Shown one piece after another: positions 27,115 through 34,014 of a stretch of 64,000 nucleotides of DNA (positions are counted from its first letter, which is position 1; each line of letters starts with the position of its first letter). The notes below the pieces were generated by a model that was not told the DNA's origin, searched no databases, and worked only from the letters and a program-made list of their open reading frames with translations. Where the stretch lies: assembly GCA_963830725.1 (NCBI GenBank), contig CAWHNO010000013.1:186001-250000 (forward strand), in the 5' to 3' direction. The translations under genes and the position numbers were made by a program. The stretch comes from DASSUW01 sp963830725. GTDB taxonomy: Bacteria > Actinomycetota > Thermoleophilia > Solirubrobacterales > Solirubrobacteraceae.

Positions 27115-28322
27115 GTCGTCTCCTTCTTCATGTACTCGTCGAGCTTGTCCGCCATCGCCTCGGCGAACTCGGGGTCGTTGACGTTGTTGTCCATCTCGAT
27201 CAGCTCCACGCGCCCGTCGAGCCCGGAGCGGAGCGCGTCGAACAGCGCCGCGTCGGCCTCCGGGTCGTGGAACGGCTGCCCCTCCGCGTCGATCATCGAG
27301 ACTCCCCGGAGCGGCAGGAACAGCGCCGTCGGACCGCTCGCGGCCGACAGCTTGCGCGCGATCTGGCGGCCGAGCTCCGCGCACTCCTCCTTCGTGGTGC
27401 GCATGAGCGTCACCGACGGGTTGTGGACGTAGAGGTTGCGCTCCTCGAACTCGGGCGGGACCGTCGCCCGCGCGCCGAAGTTGACCATGTCCAGCGCGCC
27501 CACGGACACCACCTGGGGGAGTCCGAGCCGCCCCGCCGCCTCGAGCCGGTCCGGACCCGCGGACAGCACGCCGCCGACCAGCTCGTCGCACAGCTCGGTG
27601 GTCGTGATGTCGAGGACGCCGTGCAGGAAGCCGGAGTCCATCAGCCCCTCCATCGCGCGCCCGCCGGCGCCGGTGGCGTGGAAGGTCAGCACCTCGTAGC
27701 CGAGCGCCTCGAGCCGCTCGCGCGCATGCGTCACGCAGGGGGTGGTGACGCCGAACATCGAGGCGCCGACCAGCGGCTTCTGCTCGCCGAGCTCGACGGC
27801 CGGCGCCTGCATCATGCCCGCCATGGCGGCCGCCGCGTTGGCGAGGATGCGGCCCGAGATCGAGTTCACGCCGGCGACGTCGGTGACCGAGGCCATCATC
27901 GTCACGTCGCTGGCGCCGACGTAGTCGGCCGTGTTGCCGGCCGCCATGGTCGAGACCATCAGCTTCGGCGCGCCGACCGGCAGCGCCTGCATCGCCCGCG
28001 TGGCGATCGCCGTGCCGCCCGAGCCGCCCGCCGCCAGGACGCCGCCGATGCGACCCTCGGCGAACAGCCGCCGCGCCAGCTCCTCGGCCGCCTCCGCCAT
28101 CGCGGTCACCGCGGCGCCGCGGTCACCGGCGGCGGCCAGCGCGGCCGGGTCGCCTCCGACGTGCAGGTCGGGCTCGACGCCCACGGGGTCGTTGACGCCG
28201 GCGTCGGCCAGGATCGAGTCCACTCCGTGCAGCCGCAGGCGGTCGCGCAGATACGCGTACTCGGCGCCCTTGGTGTCGAGCGTGCCGACCAGCAGGACCG
28301 TGTTCGAGCCCTCCACTTCCAT
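27111..28322 (-). CDS. Tm-1-like ATP-binding protein (UPF0261)
   Basis: A 403-residue protein. TVLLVGTLDTKGAEYAYLRD is the family N-terminus; GGVLAAGGSGGTAIATRAMQ and VSTMAAGNTADYVGASD form the nucleotide-binding region. Homologues bind ATP, and the plant Tm-1 version binds viral replication protein; the bacterial role is unknown. ATG 28322 has GGGAGG upstream. It heads a minus-strand operon with the TIM-barrel, cupin and acetyltransferase genes, divergent from the IclR gene across a 76-bp gap holding an inverted repeat. Confidence 0.92.
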   Translation of the reverse strand: MEVEGSNTVLLVGTLDTKGAEYAYLRDRLRLHGVDSILADAGVNDPVGVEPDLHVGGDPAALAAAGDRGAAVTAMAEAAEELARRLFAEGRIGGVLAAGGSGGTAIATRAMQALPVGAPKLMVSTMAAGNTADYVGASDVTMMASVTDVAGVNSISGRILANAAAAMAGMMQAPAVELGEQKPLVGASMFGVTTPCVTHARERLEALGYEVLTFHATGAGGRAMEGLMDSGFLHGVLDITTTELCDELVGGVLSAGPDRLEAAGRLGLPQVVSVGALDMVNFGARATVPPEFEERNLYVHNPSVTLMRTTKEECAELGRQIARKLSAASGPTALFLPLRGVSMIDAEGQPFHDPEADAALFDALRSGLDGRVELIEMDNNVNDPEFAEAMADKLDEYMKKETT

Positions 28323-28362
28323 CCTCCCTCGGTGGGACGGCGCGACCCTACCGAACTTGCGG

Positions 28363-28379
28363 CTTCCGGTGTACGGAAG
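28363..28379. promoter_or_regulatory. Inverted repeat CTTCCG-N5-CGGAAG, probable IclR operator
   Basis: A perfect 6-bp inverted repeat with a 5-bp spacer in the divergent gap between the Tm-1-like gene and the IclR-family regulator. The same TTCCG-N5-CGGAA core recurs at 33983-33997. Autoregulation by the adjacent IclR protein is inferred. Confidence 0.55.
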
Positions 28380-28398
28380 GTTGTGATTGGATGACGGA

Positions 28399-29178
28399 AT
28401 GGCCGACCGCCGCGACAGCGTCCAATCGCTCGAACGCGCCTTCGACCTGCTGGAGGCGCTGGCGTCCGGCGGCGAGCTCGGGGTGACCGAGCTCGCGAAT
28501 CGCACCGGGCTCGTCCCCAGCACCGCGCACCGCCTGCTGCACACGCTGGCCAAGCGCGGCTATGTGAGCCAGAGCACCGAGTCGGGCCGCTATCTGCTCG
28601 GCTACAAGGTCGTCGAGGTCGCCAGTGGGCTCGAGCGCCGGCTCGAGCGCCTGCGCGTGGTGGCGCGGCCGCACCTCGAGGGGATCCAGCGCGCCACCGG
28701 GGAGACCGTCAACCTCGTCGTGCTCGACGCCGACCGCGTCGTCTACGTCGACCAGGTGGAGGGCTCGCGCAACGTGCGCATGTTCACCACGGTCGGTACC
28801 AGCGTGCCCGCGCACACGACCGGCGCGGGCAAGGCGATCATGGCCGGCGGGCCGCCGGAGGCCGTCCACGCGCTCTACGGCGGCCGCGACCCGCTGCCAC
28901 GGCTGACCGAGCGCACGCTGACGACGCTCGAGGCGCTGGATGAGGACCTCGCGCGCATCCGCCGCCGCGGCTTCGCGGTCGACAACGAGGAGCACGAGGA
29001 GGGCGTCGGCTGCGTCGCCGTGGCCGTCTTCGACCACGGCGGGCGGCCGACGGCGGCGATCAGCGTCTCGGGGCCGTCGGCCCGCATCCTCGGCGCCAAC
29101 ACGACGCGGCTGGGCTCGCTGCTCGTCGAGCACGCCGCCCAGGTGTCCGGCGGACTCGGCTTCCGCGAAGCCGCCTGA
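28399..29178 (+). CDS. IclR-family transcriptional regulator
   Basis: A 259-residue regulator: N-terminal winged helix (SVQSLERAFDLLEALASGGE, then VTELANRTGLVPSTAHRLLHTL) and the C-terminal IclR effector domain with VNLVVLDADRVVYVDQVEG, SVPAHTTGAGKAIMA and VAVAVFDHGGRPTAAISVSG. ATG 28399 starts MADRRDSVQS; a TTG four codons earlier is possible. It probably controls the divergent Tm-1-like operon through the inverted repeat 28363-28379. Directly downstream is repeat element B. Confidence 0.93.
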   Translation: MADRRDSVQSLERAFDLLEALASGGELGVTELANRTGLVPSTAHRLLHTLAKRGYVSQSTESGRYLLGYKVVEVASGLERRLERLRVVARPHLEGIQRATGETVNLVVLDADRVVYVDQVEGSRNVRMFTTVGTSVPAHTTGAGKAIMAGGPPEAVHALYGGRDPLPRLTERTLTTLEALDEDLARIRRRGFAVDNEEHEEGVGCVAVAVFDHGGRPTAAISVSGPSARILGANTTRLGSLLVEHAAQVSGGLGFREAA

Positions 29179-29186
29179 CGGTTCGG

Positions 29187-29447
29187 GCGAACGTCAACGG
29201 CGGCAGGGTAGGGGAGCGGCGCGGGATGTTTCGTGCATCTCGGCGCGCGTGGCCGCGCGAGATTCACCTTTTGATCCGTGTAGGAGCAAAACGTGCATAT
29301 CGATGCGGCCCGCGGCCGCGAGATGCACATAACTCCCCGTCCAGGGAGTTTGTGAATCTCGCGGTGATCGACCGTGCCGAGATGCACGTTCTTCCCCGCG
29401 CAGCGGCCGACCTCGCCGCACCCCTACCCAGCGCAGTTGACGTTCGC
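29187..29447 (+). repeat. Dispersed inverted-repeat element, copy B (different interior)
   Basis: A 261-bp element in the gap between the convergent IclR and GntR genes. The ends match copies A, C and D: GCGAACGTCAAC (29187-29198) and GTTGACGTTCGC (29436-29447), with GGGTAGGGG and CCCCTACCC just inside. The interior lacks the CATATG palindrome; instead it has nested inverted repeats based on CGTGCATCTCGGC/GCCGAGATGCACG and GCGAGATTCAC/GTGAATCTCGC around a central GTGCATATCG/CGAGATGCAC hairpin and ACTCCC/GGGAGT. Confidence 0.85.
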
Positions 29448-29452
29448 CGGCG

Positions 29453-30103
29453 CTAACCCGGCCGCAGCAGGTCCAGCGTCCCGCGCAGGTGCGCCTCGAG
29501 CACGGTCTGCGCGCGCTCGAGCTCACCGGCGCGGATCGCCTCGGTCAGCGCCCGGTGCTCGACGAGGATCGACGCGCTGCGCTCGGCGTCGATCAGCAGC
29601 GAGGTGATGATCATCCGCTGCTGGCGGTCGCGCAGCGAGTCGTAGAGATCGGTGACGATCGGATTGCCCGCCGCGGTCACGAACTTCGTGTGGAACTCGC
29701 GGTCGTAGGCGACGAAGCCGTCGGCGTCGCCCGCCTCGGCCCGGTCCTCCTGCTCGGCGATCGCGTCGTCCATCGCACGCGCGAGCACCTCGGCGGGCCC
29801 GCTGGAGAGCACCTTGTCGAGCGCGAACCTCTCGACCAGCATGCGGGTCTCCATCACGGCCTCGACCTCGCCGACCGAGACCGGCACCACGAAGGCGCCG
29901 CGCTTCGGGTAGAGCCGCAGCAGACCCTCGCCCTCGAGCCGCAGGAACGCCTCGCGCACCGGCGTGCGGCTCATGCCCAGCGCGTCGGCGACCTCGCCCT
30001 CGGTGATGAAGTCGCCTCCTGGGTAGGTCGAGTCCAGGACGCGGCCCTTCGTGAACGCATAGGCGCGGTTCGTGGCGGTCATCTTCAGCTGCGAGCTTGC
30101 CAT
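29453..30103 (-). CDS. GntR-family regulator, FadR/FCD type
   Basis: About 216 residues. The N-terminal winged helix includes GEVADALGMSRTPVREAFLRLEGEGLL and the C-terminal all-helical FCD domain contains DREFHTKFVTAAGN and HRALTEAIRAGE, supplying metal-ligand Asp and His residues typical for organic-acid effectors. ATG 30103 is preferred over one ten codons upstream. It is divergent from glcD with about 65 bp between, so regulation of glycolate or lactate oxidation is likely. Its TAG lies 6 bp from the end of repeat element B. Confidence 0.93.
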   Translation of the reverse strand: MASSQLKMTATNRAYAFTKGRVLDSTYPGGDFITEGEVADALGMSRTPVREAFLRLEGEGLLRLYPKRGAFVVPVSVGEVEAVMETRMLVERFALDKVLSSGPAEVLARAMDDAIAEQEDRAEAGDADGFVAYDREFHTKFVTAAGNPIVTDLYDSLRDRQQRMIITSLLIDAERSASILVEHRALTEAIRAGELERAQTVLEAHLRGTLDLLRPG

Positions 30104-30168
30104 AGGTACCGGTCGGATGCTACAAAGATGCAAGATAGATGCAACGTCCTGGGAGGGCGGGGTGCTTC

Positions 30169-31566
30169 GTGGGGGAGAACGACCGGGTGCCGGTCGCTGA
30201 ATTGGTGCAGGGACTGCGGGAGCTCTATCCCGCCGAGCGGCTGTTCACGGAGGCCGCGCGCGTCGCTCCGTACGAGTCCGACGCGCTGACGGCGTTCCGC
30301 CGCCGGCCCGAGGCGGTCGTGCTGCCGGAGCGCCGCGAGGAGGTCATCGAGACGGTGCGCGCCTGTCACCGCGAGCGCGTGCCGTTCGTGGCCCGCGGCA
30401 GCGGCACCAGCCTGTCCGGCGGCTCGCTGCCCGTCGAGGGCGGGATCGTGATCGGCCTCAACCGGCTCAACCGGATCCTGCGGGTCGACGCCGAGGAGCG
30501 GGTCGCCGTCGTCGAGCCCGGCGTCATCAACGCGCACGTCACGCGCGCGGCCGCCGTGCACGGGCTGTTCTACGCCCCCGATCCCTCGAGCCAGTCGATC
30601 TGCACGATCGGCGGCAACATCGCCTTCAACTCCGGCGGCGCGCACTGCCTCAAGCACGGGATGACGGCCAGTCACGTGCTCGGCGTCGAGGCCGTGCTGC
30701 CCGACGGCGAGGTCGTGCGGCTCGGCAGCGGCGGGCCTGAGGGCGCGGGGACCGACTGGCTGGGCGGCTTCGTCGGTTCCGAGGGCCTGCTCGGCATCGC
30801 GCTCGAGGCCACACTGCGGCTGCTGCCGGTCCCCGAGGCCACCCACACCGTGCTGGCCGCGTACCCCGACCTGCGCACGGCCGGCGACGCGGTGGCCGCC
30901 GTGGTGGCCGCCGGCCTGCTGCCGGTGGCGATGGAGATCATGGACGAGCTGGCGATCGAGGCCGCCGAGTCGTCGGTCAAGCCCGGCTATCCGCAGGTGC
31001 CCGCCCTGCTCATCGTCGAGCTCGACGGCGAGCGCGCCTGCGTCGACGAGGACGTCGCGCGCCTGCGCCAGGTGATCCGCGCCTCGGGCGCCACCGACGT
31101 GCGCGCCACCGAGGATCCGGCGGAGCGGGCGCTGATCTGGAAGGGCCGCAAGAGCGCGTTCTCGGCGGTCGGCTGGCTGGCGCCCGACTACCTCGTCCAG
31201 GACGGGTGCGTGCCGCGCACGCGGCTGGGCGAGGCGCTGACCGAGATCGGGCGGATGGCCGAGCGCGCCGGCCTGCGCGTGGCCAACGTCTTCCACGCCG
31301 GCGACGGCAACCTGCACCCGCTGATCCTCTTCGACGGCCGCGAGCCGGGTGCGGTCGAGCGCGCCGAGGCGCTGGCCGGCGAGATCCTCGACCTCTGCGT
31401 CGGCCTCGGCGGCTCGATCACCGGCGAGCACGGAATCGGCGTCGAGAAGCGCGACTTCCTGCCGCGCATGTTCGACGCGCCGACGCTGGGCGCGATGCGC
31501 CGCATCGCCCGCGCCGTCGACCCGCTCGAGCTCGCCAACCGGGGCAAGATGTTCCCGGCCGCCTAA
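30169..31566 (+). CDS. glcD: FAD-linked glycolate oxidase subunit GlcD
   Basis: A 465-residue FAD-binding subunit oxidising glycolate or another 2-hydroxyacid. The PCMH-type FAD fold contains VPFVARGSGTSLSGGSLP and GGNIAFNSGGAHCLKHG; the C-terminal half has VFHAGDGNLHPLILFD and GSITGEHGIGVEKR. Together with GlcE and GlcF it forms a membrane-associated complex passing electrons to quinone. GTG 30169 is chosen because homology begins shortly after; an ATG ten codons earlier is possible. The TAA forms part of a palindrome. Confidence 0.94.
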   Translation: MGENDRVPVAELVQGLRELYPAERLFTEAARVAPYESDALTAFRRRPEAVVLPERREEVIETVRACHRERVPFVARGSGTSLSGGSLPVEGGIVIGLNRLNRILRVDAEERVAVVEPGVINAHVTRAAAVHGLFYAPDPSSQSICTIGGNIAFNSGGAHCLKHGMTASHVLGVEAVLPDGEVVRLGSGGPEGAGTDWLGGFVGSEGLLGIALEATLRLLPVPEATHTVLAAYPDLRTAGDAVAAVVAAGLLPVAMEIMDELAIEAAESSVKPGYPQVPALLIVELDGERACVDEDVARLRQVIRASGATDVRATEDPAERALIWKGRKSAFSAVGWLAPDYLVQDGCVPRTRLGEALTEIGRMAERAGLRVANVFHAGDGNLHPLILFDGREPGAVERAEALAGEILDLCVGLGGSITGEHGIGVEKRDFLPRMFDAPTLGAMRRIARAVDPLELANRGKMFPAA

Positions 31567-31618
31567 GGGGGTCAGACCCCCTTAGTTCGTTTGATGACAA
31601 GGGGGGTCAGACCCCCTT
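31564..31618 (+). repeat. Tandem GGGGGTC-A-GACCCCC palindromes
   Basis: TAAGGGGGTC and GACCCCCTTA flank a single A at 31564-31584, using the glcD stop codon; a second copy of the GGGGGTCAGACCCCC core is at 31602-31616. Both sit between glcD and glcE in a 62-bp gap. The hairpins could terminate transcription partially or set the ratio of subunits. Confidence 0.75.
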
Positions 31619-31628
31619 ACCTGACGCG

Positions 31629-32714
31629 GTGCGGGCTCTGCAGGACGCGGTCCGGGAGCACCCGCGGGTGCTCCCGCGCGGCGGCGGCTCCAAGCCGGCG
31701 CTCTCGACGCCGGGGGAGGGCGTCGTGCCGCTCGTCGTCTCGGGCCTGCGCGGGATCGTCGAGTACGACCCCTCGGAGCTGACCGTCACGGCGCTGGCGG
31801 GAACGCCGGTCCGCGTCGTGCAGGCGGCGCTGGCGGCCCACGGGCAGTACCTGCCGTTCGACCCGCCGCTGGCCCGTGCCGGCGCGACGCTGGGCGGCGT
31901 GGTCGCCGCCGGCACGTCGGGCTCCGGCGGCCACCGCCACGGCGGCGTGCGCGACTTCATCATCGGCGCGCGGTTCGTCGACGGCACGGGCGCCCTGGTC
32001 GGCGGCGGCGGGCGCGTGGTGAAGAACGCCGCGGGCTTCGACCTGCCGCGCCTGATGGTCGGCAGCCTCGGCCGGCTCGGCGTGCTCGTCGAGCTGTCGT
32101 TCAAGGTCTTCCCGGCGCCGCCCGCGTGGGGGACGCTGATCGCCGACGCACCCGGGCTGGACGCGGCGCTCGACGCCGCGGGGCGCGCGATCGCCTCCGG
32201 GCTCGAGCTCGAGGCGCTCGACCTCGAGCCGCCGGGCCGGCTGCTGATCCGGCTCGGCGGGCCGGCGACGGCGCTCGAGCCGCGGCTCGAGCGGCTGCGG
32301 CGGGTGGTCGCCCTGCCGGCCGCCAAGGCGCTCGGCGAGGCCGACGCCCGGCTGTGGGACGGCGCCGGCCGCCTGGCCTGGGCGCCGCCCGGGACCGCGC
32401 TCGTCCGGCTCGCCCTCACCCCGCGCCGCGCCGCCGCGCTCGATCCCGCGCTGAACGGGATGGCGCGGCGCTACACGCGCGCCGGCTCGGGCGGCTTCCT
32501 CGCCTGGCCGCCCGACCGCACGCTCGAGGAGCTCGACGCCCTGCTGCGCGAGGCGGGCGCCGCCGGCGTGCGGCTGACCGGTCCGCCCGGCGCGGTGCTG
32601 CTCGGCGCCACGAGCGGCGGCGCCTTCGCCGACCGCGTGCGGCGCGCGCTCGACCCCGACGGCCGCTTCGCGGGTCCGGCGAGGACGCGCGAGCGAGAGG
32701 CGGCGGTGGCCTGA
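31629..32714 (+). CDS. glcE: FAD-binding glycolate oxidase subunit GlcE
   Basis: A 361-residue second FAD subunit. HPRVLPRGGGSKPALS and the GATLGGVVAAGTSGSG and GRVVKNAAGFDLPRLMVGSLGRLGVL stretches are those of GlcE/FAD-binding PCMH proteins. GTG 31629 is the only canonical start after the GGGGTCAGACCCC palindromes in this frame. The open frame runs further back into glcD but that part is non-homologous. The TGA overlaps the glcF ATG. Confidence 0.93.
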   Translation: MRALQDAVREHPRVLPRGGGSKPALSTPGEGVVPLVVSGLRGIVEYDPSELTVTALAGTPVRVVQAALAAHGQYLPFDPPLARAGATLGGVVAAGTSGSGGHRHGGVRDFIIGARFVDGTGALVGGGGRVVKNAAGFDLPRLMVGSLGRLGVLVELSFKVFPAPPAWGTLIADAPGLDAALDAAGRAIASGLELEALDLEPPGRLLIRLGGPATALEPRLERLRRVVALPAAKALGEADARLWDGAGRLAWAPPGTALVRLALTPRRAAALDPALNGMARRYTRAGSGGFLAWPPDRTLEELDALLREAGAAGVRLTGPPGAVLLGATSGGAFADRVRRALDPDGRFAGPARTREREAAVA

Positions 32715-33946
32715 TGCAGCACGCGATCGAGGTCGACCTCCTCGGCCCCCAGGGCCCGGCCATGGCGGCCGCGATCGGCAGCTGCGTGCACTGCGGGTTC
32801 TGCCTTCCCACCTGCCCGACCTACGTCACCGGCGGCGAGGAGCCGCACTCGCCGCGCGGGCGGATCTTCCTCATGAAGGACATGCTCGAGGGCAGCGTGA
32901 CGCTCGACGAGGCGATGGCGCCGATCGACAGCTGCCTCGGCTGCCAGGCGTGCGTGACGGCGTGCCCGTCCGGGGTCGAGTACGGCGAGCTGATCAGCGC
33001 CTTCCGCGCGCACGCCGAGCCGCGCCGCCGGCGGCCGCCGGCCGAGCGGGCGACGCGCGCGCTCGCCGCCTGGACGCTGCCGCACCCGCGCCGCTTCCGC
33101 CTCGCCGCCCGGCTCGGCCGGCTGGCGCCGAAGGTGGGGCCGCTGCGCCCGATGCTCGACCTGCTGCCCGGGCGGCTGCCGAAGGCGCAGCCGCTGCCGG
33201 CCGTTCTCCCGGCCGAGGGCGAGCGCCGGGCCCGCGTGGCGCTGCTGGCCGGCTGCGCGCAGCAGGTGCTCGAGCCCGACATCGGCTGGGCGACGCTGCG
33301 CGTTCTGGCGCGCAACGGCGTCGAGACCGTGGTGCCGAGCGGCCAGGGCTGCTGCGGCGCGCTGGCGATGCACGGCGGCCGCGCCGACCAGGCGCGCCGG
33401 CTGGCGCGGCGCAACCTCGAGGCGTTCCCGGCCGACGTCGACGCCGTGATCGCCAACGCCGCCGGATGCGGCTCGGGCATGCGCGAGTACGGGCTGCTGT
33501 TCGCCGGCGAGGCCGACGAGGACGCGGCCCGCGCGCTCGCCGCCCGCGTCGTGGACGTCAGCGCCTTCCTCGACGAGCTGGGGCTCGTCGCGCCGCCGGC
33601 CACGGAGCCGCTGCGCGTCGCCTACCACGACGCCTGCCACCTCGCCCACGCTCAGAAGGTGCGCGAGGCGCCACAGCGCCTGCTGCGCGCCGCCGGCCAC
33701 GAGGTCGTGGTGCCGGACGAGTGGGAGCTGTGCTGCGGCTCAGCGGGTACGTACAACGTCGAGCAGCCGGAGACCGCGGAGGAGCTCGGCCGCCGCAAGG
33801 CGGCGAACCTGCGCGCCACCGGCGCCGACGTGGTGGCGGCAGGGAACATCGGCTGCCTGACGCAGATCCGCCGGTACATGGATGTACCGGCGCGCCACAC
33901 GATCCAGATCCTCGACAGGGCCTACGCAGGGGTTGACGCACGATGA
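32714..33946 (+). CDS. glcF: Iron-sulfur glycolate oxidase subunit GlcF
   Basis: A 410-residue electron-transfer subunit. Two 4Fe-4S motifs are at Cys24/27/30/34 and Cys74/77/80/84. Two CCG (DUF3400-type) domains follow with QGCCGALAMHGG and ELCCGSAGTYN. This is the standard GlcF arrangement. The operon appears to end here: the next gene's SD and start at 34015 lie after an IclR-type inverted repeat. Confidence 0.95.
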   Translation: MQHAIEVDLLGPQGPAMAAAIGSCVHCGFCLPTCPTYVTGGEEPHSPRGRIFLMKDMLEGSVTLDEAMAPIDSCLGCQACVTACPSGVEYGELISAFRAHAEPRRRRPPAERATRALAAWTLPHPRRFRLAARLGRLAPKVGPLRPMLDLLPGRLPKAQPLPAVLPAEGERRARVALLAGCAQQVLEPDIGWATLRVLARNGVETVVPSGQGCCGALAMHGGRADQARRLARRNLEAFPADVDAVIANAAGCGSGMREYGLLFAGEADEDAARALAARVVDVSAFLDELGLVAPPATEPLRVAYHDACHLAHAQKVREAPQRLLRAAGHEVVVPDEWELCCGSAGTYNVEQPETAEELGRRKAANLRATGADVVAAGNIGCLTQIRRYMDVPARHTIQILDRAYAGVDAR

Positions 33947-33982
33947 GCGCTGTGGAAGCATCACCGAATCGCAGAATGACTA

Positions 33983-33997
33983 TTCCGTATTGCGGAA
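33983..33997. promoter_or_regulatory. Inverted repeat TTCCG-N5-CGGAA, second probable IclR-type site
   Basis: Exact repeat of the half-sites and spacing at 28364-28378, placed 17 bp before the start codon at 34015. If the IclR protein binds here it would link the giant secreted protein to the Tm-1-like operon. A GAAT-GACT-ATTC inverted repeat lies just upstream (33974-33985). Confidence 0.45.
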
Positions 33998-34014
33998 GCA
34001 GGGGAGAGGGTCTG

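Noticed and set aside
29187..29447. The repeated GTGCATCTCG units as a CRISPR array
   Set aside because: The units are inverted and unevenly spaced, have no spacers of constant length, and no cas genes are nearby.
33943..34014. ATG overlapping the glcF stop as the start of the secreted protein
   Set aside because: The signal peptide starts at 34015 with a good ribosome-binding site, and the upstream codons cover the inverted repeat 33983-33997.
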